Below, in pieces: positions 10,953 to 20,163 of a DNA stretch of 64,000 nucleotides (position 1 is its first letter; the number at the start of each line of letters is the position of its first letter). The stretch is from Rathayibacter caricis DSM 15933. Its GTDB lineage: Bacteria > Actinomycetota > Actinomycetes > Actinomycetales > Microbacteriaceae. Location of the stretch: assembly GCF_003044275.1 (NCBI RefSeq), contig NZ_PZPL01000001.1, forward strand, positions 3,472,001 through 3,536,000, in the 5' to 3' direction. Made by a program: the position numbers and the translations under genes. The notes beneath the pieces were generated by a model. The model made no database searches and was not told where the DNA came from. It worked only from the letters and a program-made list of their open reading frames with translations.

Positions 10953-12169
10953 CACGCCACCGCCGTCCGGGCGGCCTCGCGGGTGAGCCCCGCGAGGGTC
11001 CGCGCCTGCACGCGGGAGTCGAACTCGCGCTCGACGAGCGCGCGGGCGCGGGCGGTGACTCCGGGGGTGTCGAAGGCCGGGTCGGCCACGCGCTGGAGCG
11101 CTCGGGCCAGGTCGTCGACGCGGCCCGGCCGGCAGAGCAGACCGGTGTCGCCGTCGCGGACCACCTCCGGGATCCCGGTGACGGCCGTCGAGATGCACGG
11201 CACCCCGGTGGCCATGGCCTCCAGCAGCACGGTCGGCAGCCCGTCCGCGTTGCCGTCGGCACCGACGATGCAGGGTGCGACGAAGACGTCGGAACGGCGC
11301 AGCAGGGCGGCCACCTCGTTCTGCGGCACCGGCCCGAGCAGCCGGACGCGCGACTGGAGGCCCGCGGAGCTGATCCGCTCGGCGAGGGAGCCGTGCAGCT
11401 CGCCGCCGCCCGCGATCTCGACCTCGACGTCCTGGCCGCCCGCGGCGAGCATCGCGACCGCGTCGACGAGCAGCGCGAAGCCCTTCTTCTCGACGAGACG
11501 GCCGACGGCGGCGACGCGCAGCACTCTCGCGCGCTCGGGGCGCGGCGAGAAGGCGAACCGCTCGAGCTCGAGCCCGTTGTAGACGCGGCGGACCCGGTCG
11601 GAGGCCTCGGGGAAGCGCGCCGCGAGGTGCAGCACGTTGTAGTCGCTGACGGTCGCGGTGAAGCTCGCGTCGGCGAGCTTGCGGGCCAGGTCGGCGGAGT
11701 CGACCGACTCGTGGAACAGGTCCTTCGCGTGGGCGGTGAAGGAGTAGGGCACCCCGGTCAGCAGCGACGCGAGCCGGGCGACGGTCGTCGCGCTGGAGGC
11801 GAAGTGCGCGTGCAGGTGCGTCACTCCCTCGCGCTGCACGGCGGCGGCCAGCTGCACGGCCTGCACGGCGTCCTCGGGGCTCGCGCGCAGCAGCTCCGGC
11901 AGCAGGCGGCCGACCGCGGCCAGGAGCTCCGGCGACTGCTCGGCGGTCCGCAGGCCCTGCCAGAGAGCGGATGCCTTCACCGGCTTGTCGAGGTAGCGCA
12001 CGGGCGCGCTCACCCGGGCGAGCTCGGGGTGGAAGCGGGGATCGTCGGGCGCTCGGAGCGAGAAGATCACGAGGTCCTCGCCGGCGGCCTCGCGGGCCAG
12101 GATCTCGGAGACGACGAAGGTCTCGGAGAAGCGGGGGTAGACCTTCAGGACGTAGGCGGTGCGGGGCAT
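10952..12169 (-). CDS. Glycosyltransferase, GT4 (colanic-acid/exopolysaccharide type)
   Basis: A 405-residue GT-B enzyme. It opens with TAYVLKVYPRFSETFVVSEI, characteristic of GT4 enzymes that build exopolysaccharides (WcaL-like), has HLHAHFASSATTVARL and FTAHAKDLF in the acceptor domain, and VGRLVEKKGF plus the EX7E-like DGLPTVLLEAMATGVPCIST in the donor domain. GGAGGAA precedes the ATG. It is second in the six-gene minus-strand run, 40 bp after the first glycosyltransferase. It probably extends a surface glycan or glycolipid. Confidence 0.92.
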   Translation of the reverse strand: MPRTAYVLKVYPRFSETFVVSEILAREAAGEDLVIFSLRAPDDPRFHPELARVSAPVRYLDKPVKASALWQGLRTAEQSPELLAAVGRLLPELLRASPEDAVQAVQLAAAVQREGVTHLHAHFASSATTVARLASLLTGVPYSFTAHAKDLFHESVDSADLARKLADASFTATVSDYNVLHLAARFPEASDRVRRVYNGLELERFAFSPRPERARVLRVAAVGRLVEKKGFALLVDAVAMLAAGGQDVEVEIAGGGELHGSLAERISSAGLQSRVRLLGPVPQNEVAALLRRSDVFVAPCIVGADGNADGLPTVLLEAMATGVPCISTAVTGIPEVVRDGDTGLLCRPGRVDDLARALQRVADPAFDTPGVTARARALVEREFDSRVQARTLAGLTREAARTAVA

Positions 12170-12209
12170 CGGGATTCCTCCGGTGGGCGCGGTCACGGAC
12201 GGGGGCGGG

Positions 12210-13394
12210 TCAGACGGCACGGTCGGCCTGCTCCTGAGCGGTGCCGCGGGCCGCGGCGACGAGGCGGGCGGCGAGCGGGCCGACGGCGGCGAGGCCGTCG
12301 AGGTCGATCCCCGTGCGGTGCACCTCGGTGCCGACGCTCGCGGCGAACCAGGCGCCGAGCCGCTCGGCGGTGACGTCGGCGGGGTCGAGCACCTCGACGG
12401 CTCCGCGGGCGGCGAGCGCCTCGGCACGTAGCCGCTGCTCCTGGCGGCGGTGCGTGCGGGGCACGACGAGCGAGGGGACGGTGGTGCTCATCACCTCGCA
12501 GACCGTGTTGTAGCCGCCCATGCTGACGACGGCGGAGGCGCGGCGCAGCAGCGCGAGCGCATCCGGCACCGAGCGGACGACGGTGGTCGCGGGGCCGGCG
12601 GCGGCGCGGATGGCCCGCCGGTGCTCCGCGGGCATCTGCGGGCCGGTGACGACGACGTGGCGGTAGCCGGCCGGCACCTCGGCCCCGACGGCCGCCTCGG
12701 CGATCGCGCGCCCGTCCGATCCTCCGCCGACCGTGGTGAGCACGAAGGGCTCGTCGACGACGGAGTGGCCGGTGCCCAGGCGCCCGTTCGCGAGGAAGCC
12801 GGTGTGGGCGACGAGGTCGTGCAGCCCGGGCGGGATCTCCCCCGTGGCCGCGAGGTCGTGGACGCTCGGGTCGCCGTAGACCCAGACCGCGTCGTAGAGC
12901 TCGCGGACGGCGGCCGCTCCCCCGACGGCCTTCCACTCGGCCGCGGTCGCCGAGCGGCGGTCGAGCACGTCGCGCAGCCCCAGCACCACGACGGCGGCGG
13001 GGTTCGCCGCGCGGACCGCCCGCAGCGCCGGCTCGAGCTCGCCGTGCACGCCGAACGCGTGCCGGTCGACGATGACCATGTCGGGGGCGAAGGCCGCGAG
13101 CCCGGCCCGGACGACTCCTCCGCGCAGGCTCGTCAGGGTGCGCAGCTCCACGTCGAGGTGCCGCGACCGGTAGCCCTGCTCGCCGGTCGTGACGCCCGGC
13201 AGCGCGAGCCAGTCCCAGCCGTCGGGAGCGGCGAACGCGGTGGCGGAGGACTGACCCGTCACGAGGAGGCCGGTCACCTGCTCGCCGAGCAGCTCGGGCA
13301 GCGCGGTGTTCAGGGCGTGCGCGAGAGCGACGTTGCGCCGGACGTGTCCCAGCCCCACGGAGTCGTGCGAGTACAGGGCGATGCGGATGACCAT
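12210..13394 (-). CDS. Glycosyltransferase family protein, MurG/GT28-like
   Basis: A 394-residue protein starting MVIRIALYSHDSVGLGHVRRN; the GLGHxRR loop is typical of GT28-like and glycosyltransferase-family proteins of the MurG superfamily. The C-terminal part has VLTTVGGGSDG, VVVTGPQMP and VVSMGGYNTVCEV, matching the nucleotide-sugar-binding GGYNT/S motif. GAGGGGAA lies upstream of the ATG. It heads the six-gene cluster, so its promoter lies in 13395-13560. Probable first glycosylation step; substrates unknown. Confidence 0.87.
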   Translation of the reverse strand: MVIRIALYSHDSVGLGHVRRNVALAHALNTALPELLGEQVTGLLVTGQSSATAFAAPDGWDWLALPGVTTGEQGYRSRHLDVELRTLTSLRGGVVRAGLAAFAPDMVIVDRHAFGVHGELEPALRAVRAANPAAVVVLGLRDVLDRRSATAAEWKAVGGAAAVRELYDAVWVYGDPSVHDLAATGEIPPGLHDLVAHTGFLANGRLGTGHSVVDEPFVLTTVGGGSDGRAIAEAAVGAEVPAGYRHVVVTGPQMPAEHRRAIRAAAGPATTVVRSVPDALALLRRASAVVSMGGYNTVCEVMSTTVPSLVVPRTHRRQEQRLRAEALAARGAVEVLDPADVTAERLGAWFAASVGTEVHRTGIDLDGLAAVGPLAARLVAAARGTAQEQADRAV

Positions 13395-13491
13395 GGCGTT
13401 CCCCTCAGCGGCGGTCGCGGCCGGGGCCGCGGCGGATCCTCGACCCGTGCTCACAGCCTCGTGACGCGGCGTAAGGCGGGTGTGAGACGAG

Positions 13492-13509
13492 GATGAGAGG
13501 CGTCTCATC
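13492..13509. promoter_or_regulatory. Inverted repeat in a divergent promoter region
   Basis: GATGAGA and TCTCATC form a perfect 7-bp inverted repeat around a GGCG spacer. It lies 98 bp before the glycosyltransferase cluster and 51 bp before the DUF1684 gene on the other strand. It could be a dimer operator or an mRNA hairpin. A related GTGAGACGAGG precedes it. Confidence 0.4.
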
Positions 13510-13560
13510 TGTGCGCTCCTCGCCGGGAACAGTTCGGACGCCTCCCGCGTTGCACGCTGC

Positions 13561-14349
13561 ATGCCTTCGACGAGCAGCAGCACCACCGCCCCCTCCCGCG
13601 CCTCGATCGACACCACCGAGTCGGCGCGAGCCGGCTGGGAGTCGTGGCTCGCCCGCCGCGCCGAGCGCGTCACCGGCCCCCGCGGCGACCTCGCCCTGGT
13701 CGAGACCCGCTGGCTCGAGTCCGGCGAGAGCGTCGACGACGAGACGGCGCTCGCCGGGTACGGACCCACCGCCACCCTCTCGCGGATGCGCCGCCCGAAC
13801 CTCGAGACCGGCGAGGAGGAGTACGGCTACCGCGTCTGGGACGCCGCCTCGGAGGGCGTCCGCACGTTCGACGCCATCGAGACGTTCCCCTTCGACGCCG
13901 CCTGGGTGCTCGAGGCCTGGTTCGAGCCGGTCGACGGGGAGCGGACGATCCCCTTCGAGCACCTGCGGGACAACGGGGCGACCCGCGAGCTCGTCGTGCC
14001 CGGCGACATCACCTTCTCGCTGGTCGACGACGGCCGCGCCCACGAGTACACCGTCGCCGCGTTCGACGACGGAGGCACGCTGCTGGTGCCGTTCGGCGAC
14101 CCGACCAACCGCTCGGACGACCCGGATCTGCAGAGCTACCCCGTCGGCCGGTTCCTCGTGGTGCAGCGCCTGGGCGGCGCGGCCGACGCCGGCACGCCCG
14201 GCCCGGTCCTGCTCGACTTCAACCGCGCGTACATCCCGCCCTGCGGCTTCTCGCCGCACTACAACTGCCCGCTGCCACCGGCGCAGAACCGCCTCGGCGT
14301 GCCGGTGACCGCCGGCGAGCGCCGGGTGCTGCGCGCGGCCGCCGCGTGA
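13561..14349 (+). CDS. DUF1684 domain protein
   Basis: A 262-residue cytoplasmic protein matching DUF1684. The hallmark C-terminal segment LLDFNRAYIPPCGFSPHYNC, followed by PLPPAQNRLGVPVTAGER, is present, as are the FRDPT-like VPFGDPTN and GRFL segments. Members are widespread in Actinobacteria and Bacteroidetes, are predicted beta-rich, and have no established function. No signal peptide is seen. The gene lies 25 bp before an MFS transporter on the same strand, suggesting co-transcription. The start is the first ATG; no strong Shine-Dalgarno sequence is visible. Confidence 0.88.
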   Translation: MPSTSSSTTAPSRASIDTTESARAGWESWLARRAERVTGPRGDLALVETRWLESGESVDDETALAGYGPTATLSRMRRPNLETGEEEYGYRVWDAASEGVRTFDAIETFPFDAAWVLEAWFEPVDGERTIPFEHLRDNGATRELVVPGDITFSLVDDGRAHEYTVAAFDDGGTLLVPFGDPTNRSDDPDLQSYPVGRFLVVQRLGGAADAGTPGPVLLDFNRAYIPPCGFSPHYNCPLPPAQNRLGVPVTAGERRVLRAAAA

Positions 14350-14374
14350 GCCGCCCGCGACGACGCGCGCCCCG

Positions 14375-15577
14375 ATGAGCCGCTTCGGCCGTCGCGGCAG
14401 CTTCTGGGTGTCCACCCTGGTGCTGGCGCTGTGCCTCTGGTCCAGCGGTGCCCCGTCGGTCCTCTACCCGACGTACGCGCAGGAGTGGGGACTGTCGTCG
14501 GTCGTCGTCACCTCGGTCTTCGCGGCGTACCCCGCGGCGCTGCTCCTGAGCCTCCTGGTGGTCGGCGACCTCTCGGACGTCATCGGCCGGCGGCGCACGA
14601 TGCTCCTGGGCATCGCGTTGATCGCGGTCTCGGCGATCGTCTTCTCGCTGGCGGGCGGAGTCGCGCTGCTCTACGTCGGCCGGGCTCTGCAGGGCGTCGG
14701 CACGGCCCTCGCCCTGAGCGCGGCGAGCGCCTCCCTCGTCGACAACAACGTCTCGGCCAATCCGCGACTGCCGTCCTCGCTGACCACGGTCTCGACCTCG
14801 ACGGGACTCACCCTCTCGCTCCTGGTCTCGGGCGCGCTGGCGCAGTACGCGCCGCTGCCCCTGCAGCTGAGCTACTGGGTGCTCGCCCTGGTCGGACTGC
14901 TCACGATCGTGATGCTCGCCCTCAGCCGCGACGACCGCCCCGAGGGCGCGGCCCGTTGGCGCCCTCGTTTTCCGCACGTCGCTCCGGAACTCCGCATGGT
15001 CTACGCCGGGGCGACGCTGGCCGTCTCGGTCGCCTACGCCACCGGGGCTCTCGTGCTCTCGCTGGGCGCTCAGATGGCCCGGGAGCTGACCGGCGCGACC
15101 GACCTGCTCGTGATCGGCTCGGCCCTCGCCCTGTCCTCGGTCGTGATCGGAGTGACGGCCCTCGCGATCCAGCGCGTCCCGGCGCACACGCTGATCGTCA
15201 CCGGCGCCGGCGCGGCGATCGCCGGGCTCGCGCTGATGGAGTGGGCCGCGTCGAGCGGCTCCTTCGCCCTCTTCCTCGCCTTCAGCGTCGTCAGCGGAGT
15301 CGGCTACTCCCTGAGCTTCTCGGGCGGGCTCTCGCTCGTCGGCCGGGCGGCGCCGGCCGAGCACCGCGGCTCGATGATCTCGGCCGTGTACCTCGTCAGC
15401 TACCTCGGCCAGGCCGTCACGGCGGTCGCCGCCGGAGCGCTGGCGACGTCGCTGGGGCTCGAGCTCGCTCTGGATCTCGTCGCCCCCGTGGTCGCCCTGC
15501 TGTGCGTGGCGGCCGGAGTGGTCGCCCTGCTCGACCTGCGACGGCGCCGGATCGCGGTGCGGCCCGCGAGCGCCTAG
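14375..15577 (+). CDS. MFS transporter
   Basis: A 400-residue integral membrane protein with about 12 hydrophobic helices. The loop between helices 2 and 3 reads GDLSDVIGRRRTML, the MFS motif A. Helix 4/5 contains VGRALQGVGTALALSAASASLV, like drug and metabolite exporters. It likely acts as a proton-driven efflux or uptake carrier; substrate unknown. It follows the DUF1684 gene by 25 bp and its end overlaps the convergent PrsW gene by 4 bp. Confidence 0.92.
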   Translation: MSRFGRRGSFWVSTLVLALCLWSSGAPSVLYPTYAQEWGLSSVVVTSVFAAYPAALLLSLLVVGDLSDVIGRRRTMLLGIALIAVSAIVFSLAGGVALLYVGRALQGVGTALALSAASASLVDNNVSANPRLPSSLTTVSTSTGLTLSLLVSGALAQYAPLPLQLSYWVLALVGLLTIVMLALSRDDRPEGAARWRPRFPHVAPELRMVYAGATLAVSVAYATGALVLSLGAQMARELTGATDLLVIGSALALSSVVIGVTALAIQRVPAHTLIVTGAGAAIAGLALMEWAASSGSFALFLAFSVVSGVGYSLSFSGGLSLVGRAAPAEHRGSMISAVYLVSYLGQAVTAVAAGALATSLGLELALDLVAPVVALLCVAAGVVALLDLRRRRIAVRPASA

Positions 15578-16692
15578 CGCCCGGTCAGCGCCGTCCGCCG
15601 GGCCACGAGCTCCTCGAGCAGCACGCGCTCGTCGACCGCTCCCGTGCGTCCACCGCGCCCCGCCACCTGCTGCTGACGCAGGTGGGCCAGCCGGGTGGCC
15701 GAGCGGAGGAACGCGCTCATCGCCCGCGGCCGGTCGCCGCCCGCGGTCCGCGCCCAGCGCATCGCCGTCCGGCGCCCCTCCGCCGTGCCGATCATGCGCA
15801 CCTCGGCGGGCGAGAGCCAGCCGGCCGCGGCGTAGTCGCCGAGGCGCTCGAGGGTGACCCGGCGCTCCTGCCGCCGCAGCAGCACGACGACCACGACCGC
15901 GACGACGAACAGCGGCACTTGCACCACTCCGTAGAAGCCGAACCAGTCGGCGACGAGGAACGACGAGCCGTTCCACAGCGCGTGCAGGAACACCGCAGCG
16001 GCGAGGCCGAGCAGCGCGATCGGCACGGCCGCACCCGCCCGCCGCGACACGGCGAAGCCCAGCGCCGCTCCCGTGCACGAGGTGAAGAGCACGTGGGCGA
16101 ACGGCGAGAGCACCCCGCGGAGGAAGAACGTGACCGCGAGCGAGCCGAGCCCGCCCTCCACCAGAGCGCTGCCGAAGTAGAGGATGTTCTCGACGAAGGC
16201 GAAGCCCGAGGCCACGACCGCCGCGTAGACGATGCCGTCGACGGGCCCGTCGAAGGTGCGGCGCCAGATCAGCAGGATCAGCAGCACGCCCAGGCCCTTG
16301 GCGCTCTCCTCGACGAGCGGCGCCTGGATCACGGCGCCGACGAAGTCGGATCCGCTCGGCTGCTCCCCCGAGGCGTAGACCGCGATCTGCACGCCCAGGT
16401 CGACCAGCAGCGAGATCGCGACCGATCCCGCCGCGCCCCACAGGAACGCGAACCACAGCCCCAGGGGCGCCTCCGGCTCCCAGCGGTCGACCCAGCGCAC
16501 GCCCGACAGCACGACGAGCAGCGGCACGAGCGCGACGACCGCGCAGACCGCCGCGGCGCTCACTCCGAGCCCCAGCACCACGTAGGCGAGCACGAGCAGC
16601 AGCAGGACCCCCAGCAGCGCGACTCCGAGGGCGCCGAGCACGGTCGGGACGATCGAGGGGCGGGCGGGAGCCGGCGGCGGATAGGCGCTCAT
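15574..16692 (-). CDS. PrsW-family intramembrane protease
   Basis: A 372-residue membrane protein with about 8-9 helices in the first 265 residues and a cytoplasmic tail. The PrsW motifs are in order: APLVEESAKGLGVL (paired Glu), SGFAFVENILY (Glu in FxxxE), an HVLFTSCTGAALG segment and HALWNGSS. In Bacillus, PrsW cuts the anti-sigma factor RsiW at site 1; the substrate here is unknown, and a sigma factor of another class lies 26 kb away. TACTGT ends 8 nt before the ATG, suggesting a leaderless or nearly leaderless mRNA. Confidence 0.9.
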   Translation of the reverse strand: MSAYPPPAPARPSIVPTVLGALGVALLGVLLLLVLAYVVLGLGVSAAAVCAVVALVPLLVVLSGVRWVDRWEPEAPLGLWFAFLWGAAGSVAISLLVDLGVQIAVYASGEQPSGSDFVGAVIQAPLVEESAKGLGVLLILLIWRRTFDGPVDGIVYAAVVASGFAFVENILYFGSALVEGGLGSLAVTFFLRGVLSPFAHVLFTSCTGAALGFAVSRRAGAAVPIALLGLAAAVFLHALWNGSSFLVADWFGFYGVVQVPLFVVAVVVVVLLRRQERRVTLERLGDYAAAGWLSPAEVRMIGTAEGRRTAMRWARTAGGDRPRAMSAFLRSATRLAHLRQQQVAGRGGRTGAVDERVLLEELVARRTALTGR

Positions 16693-16808
16693 GGGGACCG
16701 ACAGTAGGGCACGGGCGGCGAGCGCCTCCGGCGGTTGACAGGACGGCGCCGGCCTGCCGTGTCCGATTCCCGCGACCGCGGAGGCCGTCCGCGTGACAGG
16801 CTCGGGTC

Positions 16809-18287
16809 GTGCCCGTCTCCGATCCGCTCTTCGAGGAGCGCTACCGCGCCGTCGCCTCCCGCGACGCCCGCTTCGACGGACGCTTCATCACCGGGGTGCA
16901 CTCGACCGGCATCTACTGCCGGCCGAGCTGCCCCGCCACGACGCCCCGCGCCGCGAACGTGCGCTTCTACCCCACCGCGGCCGCCGCGCACGAGGCCGGG
17001 CTGCGCGCCTGCAAACGCTGCCTGCCCGACGCCGTGCCCGGGTCGCCGGAGTGGAACCTGCGCGACGACACGGCCGCCCGCGCCATGCGCCTCATCGCCG
17101 ACGGCGTCGTCGACCGGGAGGGCGTCGAGGGCCTGGCGTCGCGACTCGGCTACGGAGCGCGTCACCTCGGCCGGATCCTGCGCGAGGAGCTCGGCGCGCC
17201 TCCGCTCGCCCTCGCCCGGGCCCAGCGCGCGCAGACCGCACGACTGCTGCTCACCGGGACGGAGCTGCCCGTGTCGGAGGTGGCCTTCGCGGCCGGCTTC
17301 GCGAGCATCCGCCAGTTCAACGCGACGATCGCCGAGGTGTACGAGCGGACGCCGAGCGAGCTGCGCGCCTCGGCCCGCGGCGGCCGCACCGGGGTCGCCG
17401 TGCAGCCCGGCGCGACGACGCTCGAGCTGCGGCTGCCCGTCCGAGCTCCGTTCGACTCCGGCGTCCTCGACGCGCTCGCGGCGTCGGCGATCCCGGGGCT
17501 GGAGGAGGGGGGCCGCGGCCGTCACACGCGCTCGCTCCTGCTGCCGGGCGGGCCGGCCGTCGTCCGGCTGGAGGTCGACGGTGCCGCGGTGCGCTGCTCC
17601 GCCGCCCTCGCCTCCGTCGCCGACATCGCGCCGCTCGTCTCGCGGGTGCGCCGGCTGCTCGACCTCGACGCCGACGCGCGCGCGATCGACGAGGCGCTCG
17701 GTGCCGATCCGGTGCTCGCCCCGCTCGTCGCGGCGACCCCCGGGATCCGGCTGCCCGGCTCCGTCGACCCCGCCGAGACCCTGGTGCGCGTCCTGCTCGA
17801 CGGGCGCCCCGCCGTGCTGGCCCGGCTGGTCGCGCTCCTCGGCGATCCGCTGCCCCCGGCGCTCGCCGGCGCGGACGTCTCGCGCACTTTCCCCTCCTCC
17901 GCCGTGATCGCGGCCGACGGAGACGCGGTGCCGGGTCGAGCGGCCGAGACCGTCCGTCGGGTCTGCGCCCTGCTCGCCGACGGCGCGTTGCGGCTGGACG
18001 CCGGAGCGAGCCGCGAGGAGCTGTCGGAGCGACTGCTCGCGGTCCCCGGCGTCTCGGCCAGGACCGCCGTGGCGGTGGCCATGCGCGTCACCGGCGATCC
18101 CGACGTCCTGCAGACAGAGCAGAGGGGCGTCCGACGCGGAGCGATCGCGGTCGGGCTCGGTGGTGCTCCCCTCGCGCTCGCCGCGGCCGGACGCCGCTGG
18201 GCCCCCTGGCGCAGCTACGCCGGAGAGCACCTGCGGCGCGCGGCCGACGATCCGCGGCGGGCTACTGGTCCGCGGCAGGCGGGATGA
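16809..18287 (+). CDS. alkA: Ada N-terminal / AraC / AlkA-type fusion protein with altered catalytic residue
   Basis: A 492-residue fusion. Residues about 5-80 form the Ada zinc/methyl-acceptor domain with Cys37, Cys41, Cys68 and Cys71 (YCRPSC and RACKRC). Residues about 85-190 are an AraC helix-turn-helix. The rest is an AlkA DNA-glycosylase region with the HhH-type LLAVPGVSARTAVAVAM. In AlkA the catalytic Asp falls in a PTDxGVRRG context; here the same place reads QTEQRGVRRG, so Asp is aligned with Gln. The Ada part would sense methylphosphotriesters and activate the alkylation response; glycosylase activity is doubtful unless the adjacent Glu substitutes. It starts at GTG and converges on aspA, overlapping by 26 bp. 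Confidence 0.9.
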   Translation: MPVSDPLFEERYRAVASRDARFDGRFITGVHSTGIYCRPSCPATTPRAANVRFYPTAAAAHEAGLRACKRCLPDAVPGSPEWNLRDDTAARAMRLIADGVVDREGVEGLASRLGYGARHLGRILREELGAPPLALARAQRAQTARLLLTGTELPVSEVAFAAGFASIRQFNATIAEVYERTPSELRASARGGRTGVAVQPGATTLELRLPVRAPFDSGVLDALAASAIPGLEEGGRGRHTRSLLLPGGPAVVRLEVDGAAVRCSAALASVADIAPLVSRVRRLLDLDADARAIDEALGADPVLAPLVAATPGIRLPGSVDPAETLVRVLLDGRPAVLARLVALLGDPLPPALAGADVSRTFPSSAVIAADGDAVPGRAAETVRRVCALLADGALRLDAGASREELSERLLAVPGVSARTAVAVAMRVTGDPDVLQTEQRGVRRGAIAVGLGGAPLALAAAGRRWAPWRSYAGEHLRRAADDPRRATGPRQAG

Positions 18288-19695
18288 TCGGCAGGGACGC
18301 CGTCATCGCCTCGATGCCGGACAGGCGCGCGGGCGAGATCAGCCGCAGCACCTCCTCCCGCGACATCAGCCCCGCCTCGACGACGAGATCGGCGACGTTG
18401 CGCCCGGTCGCGAGGGCCGCCTTGGCGATCGCCGCCGACGCCGTGTAGCCGATGCTCGGCGTGAGCGCGGTCACGACGCCGACACTCGACGCCACCATCG
18501 CCTCCAGCCGGGCGGTGTTCGCGGTGATGCCGTCGATGCAGTTCACGCGGAGGGTGAGGCAGGCCTGGGTCATCCAGGTGATGCTCTGCAGGAGCGAGTG
18601 GGCGATGACGGGCTCGAAGGCGTTGAGCTGGAGCTGCCCCGCCTCGGCCGCCATGGTCACCGTGACGTCCGCCCCCGCGACCGAGTACGCGACCTGGTTC
18701 ACGACCTCGGGGATCACCGGGTTGACCTTGCCGGGCATGATGCTCGAGCCGGCCTGCCGCGGCGGCAGGTTGATCTCGCCGAAGCCCGCCTGGGGCCCGG
18801 AGGAGAGCAGGCGCAGGTCGTTGCAGATCTTCGACAGCTTGATCGCCGAGCGCTTCAGCGCGCTCGAGAACGACATGAAGACGCCGGTGTCGCTCGTCGC
18901 CTCGACGAGGTCCTGCGCCATCTCGAGATCGAGGTCGGTGATGTCGTTGAGGTGGCGCACCGCCGCGGCACCGTAGCGGGGATCCGCGGTGATGCCGGTG
19001 CCGATGGCGGTCGCTCCGATGTTGACCTCGGCGAGGAGCCAGATCGTCTCGGACAGGCGCGCGTGGTCCTCGCCGAGGGTCGTGGCGAAGCCGTGGAACT
19101 CCTGGCCGAGCGTCATCGGCACCGCGTCCTGCAGCTGCGTGCGCCCGACCTTCAGCACGCCGCCGAACTCGACCGCCTTCTGCGAGAACGACTCGCGGAG
19201 CAGCGCCAGCTCGTCCAGCAGCCGGCGCAGCGACCAGGTCATGGCCATCTTGATCGCCGTCGGGTAGACGTCGTTCGTCGACTGGCTCCGGTTGACGTCG
19301 TCGAGCGGATGGAGGGTGCCGTAGTCGCCCTTGGGGCGCCCGGCGATCTCGAGCGCCACGTTCGCGACGACCTCGTTCGTGTTCATGTTCGTGGACGTGC
19401 CGGCACCGCCCTGGATCACTCCGACCACGAACTGGTCGTGGAACTCGCCGTCGATGATCCGACGGCAGGCGGCCTCGATCAGCTCTGCCTTGTGCGCGGG
19501 CAGGGTGCCGAGCTCGGTGTTCGCGCGCGCGGCGGCGAGCTTGACGGTCGCCAGCGCCCTGACCAGATCCGGGTAGATCGAGATCGGGCGCTTCGAGATG
19601 GGGAAGTTCTCGAGGGCCCGGGCGGTGTGGATGCCCCAGTAGGCGTCGTCCGGGATCTCGAGCGAGCCGAGGGAGTCGCTCTCGGTGCGGGTCAC
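18262..19695 (-). CDS. aspA: Aspartate ammonia-lyase
   Basis: A 477-residue enzyme of the fumarase/aspartase superfamily. The signature GSSIMPGKVNPVIPEVVNQV (flexible catalytic loop) and TSTNMNTNEVVAN and NRSQSTNDVYPTAIK match aspartase rather than fumarase C. It converts L-aspartate to fumarate and ammonia in the cytoplasm. I chose GTG at 19695 because AGGAAGG stands 7 nt upstream; an in-frame GTG at 19746 with GGAG would add 17 residues of low similarity (LSSSTLPESDQEGPA). It overlaps the convergent Ada-AlkA gene by 26 bp. Confidence 0.93.
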   Translation of the reverse strand: MTRTESDSLGSLEIPDDAYWGIHTARALENFPISKRPISIYPDLVRALATVKLAAARANTELGTLPAHKAELIEAACRRIIDGEFHDQFVVGVIQGGAGTSTNMNTNEVVANVALEIAGRPKGDYGTLHPLDDVNRSQSTNDVYPTAIKMAMTWSLRRLLDELALLRESFSQKAVEFGGVLKVGRTQLQDAVPMTLGQEFHGFATTLGEDHARLSETIWLLAEVNIGATAIGTGITADPRYGAAAVRHLNDITDLDLEMAQDLVEATSDTGVFMSFSSALKRSAIKLSKICNDLRLLSSGPQAGFGEINLPPRQAGSSIMPGKVNPVIPEVVNQVAYSVAGADVTVTMAAEAGQLQLNAFEPVIAHSLLQSITWMTQACLTLRVNCIDGITANTARLEAMVASSVGVVTALTPSIGYTASAAIAKAALATGRNVADLVVEAGLMSREEVLRLISPARLSGIEAMTASLPIIPPAADQ

Positions 19696-20163
19696 GGCGG
19701 GTCCTTCCTGGTCGCTCTCGGGGAGGGTGCTCGATGAGAGGGTCACGTCAGCTCCGTTGCTGTCGTCGTGCGGCCCCGGGGGTGCAGGGGGTCCGCGGTC
19801 TGCGCCGCCAGCCTACGCCGGAGGCAGGTCGCGGCTGCAGGAGCGGAGCGGCCGCGGCGGCGCGCACGGTCTGCAGGGGTCCGCACGGTCTGCAGGGGTC
19901 CGTGCGATCTGCAGGCACCTGTGCGATCTGCAGGGGATCCGGGGTCTCCGCACGGGCGTCATAGGGAGGAATGCGCTTTTCCCCTCAGATCCCCTGCAGA
20001 TCGTGCGCACCTCGCTCGCAGATCCCCTGCAGATCGTGCGCCCGCCCGCCCCGGACTCGCGGCGGATCACCCGGGAACCGTCCGTCTGCCGCCCCCTCGC
20101 CGTGGTTTCATCGTCGCCAGGGCTCCCGCACGGCCGCGACGGGAGCCGCGACCGGAGGATCCC
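19696..20163. promoter_or_regulatory. 468-bp divergent intergenic region aspA / amidotransferase-like gene
   Basis: No gene is seen apart from the possible N-terminal extension of aspA (19696-19746). The middle holds a compact set of direct and inverted repeats, listed separately. GGAGG at 20155-20159 is the ribosome binding site of the next gene. Confidence 0.5.
19864..20040. repeat. Six copies of a CTGCAG-centred motif, four direct and two inverted
   Basis: Four units of about 18-20 bp with the pattern GCACGGTCTGCAGGGGTCC or GTGCGATCTGCAGGGGATCC occur at 19864-19882, 19883-19901, 19902-19920 and 19921-19940. Two inverted units, GATCCCCTGCAGATCGTGCG, lie at 19988-20007 and 20021-20040. The two arms could fold into a very large hairpin around an AT-richer centre (GGGAGGAATGCGCTTTTCCCC). 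The units could be a regulator array or a structural element. The motif is unknown to me. Confidence 0.65.

Noticed and set aside
19864..20040. Possible CRISPR or direct-repeat origin
   Set aside because: Repeats abut without spacers, and inverted copies are present; no replication gene is near.
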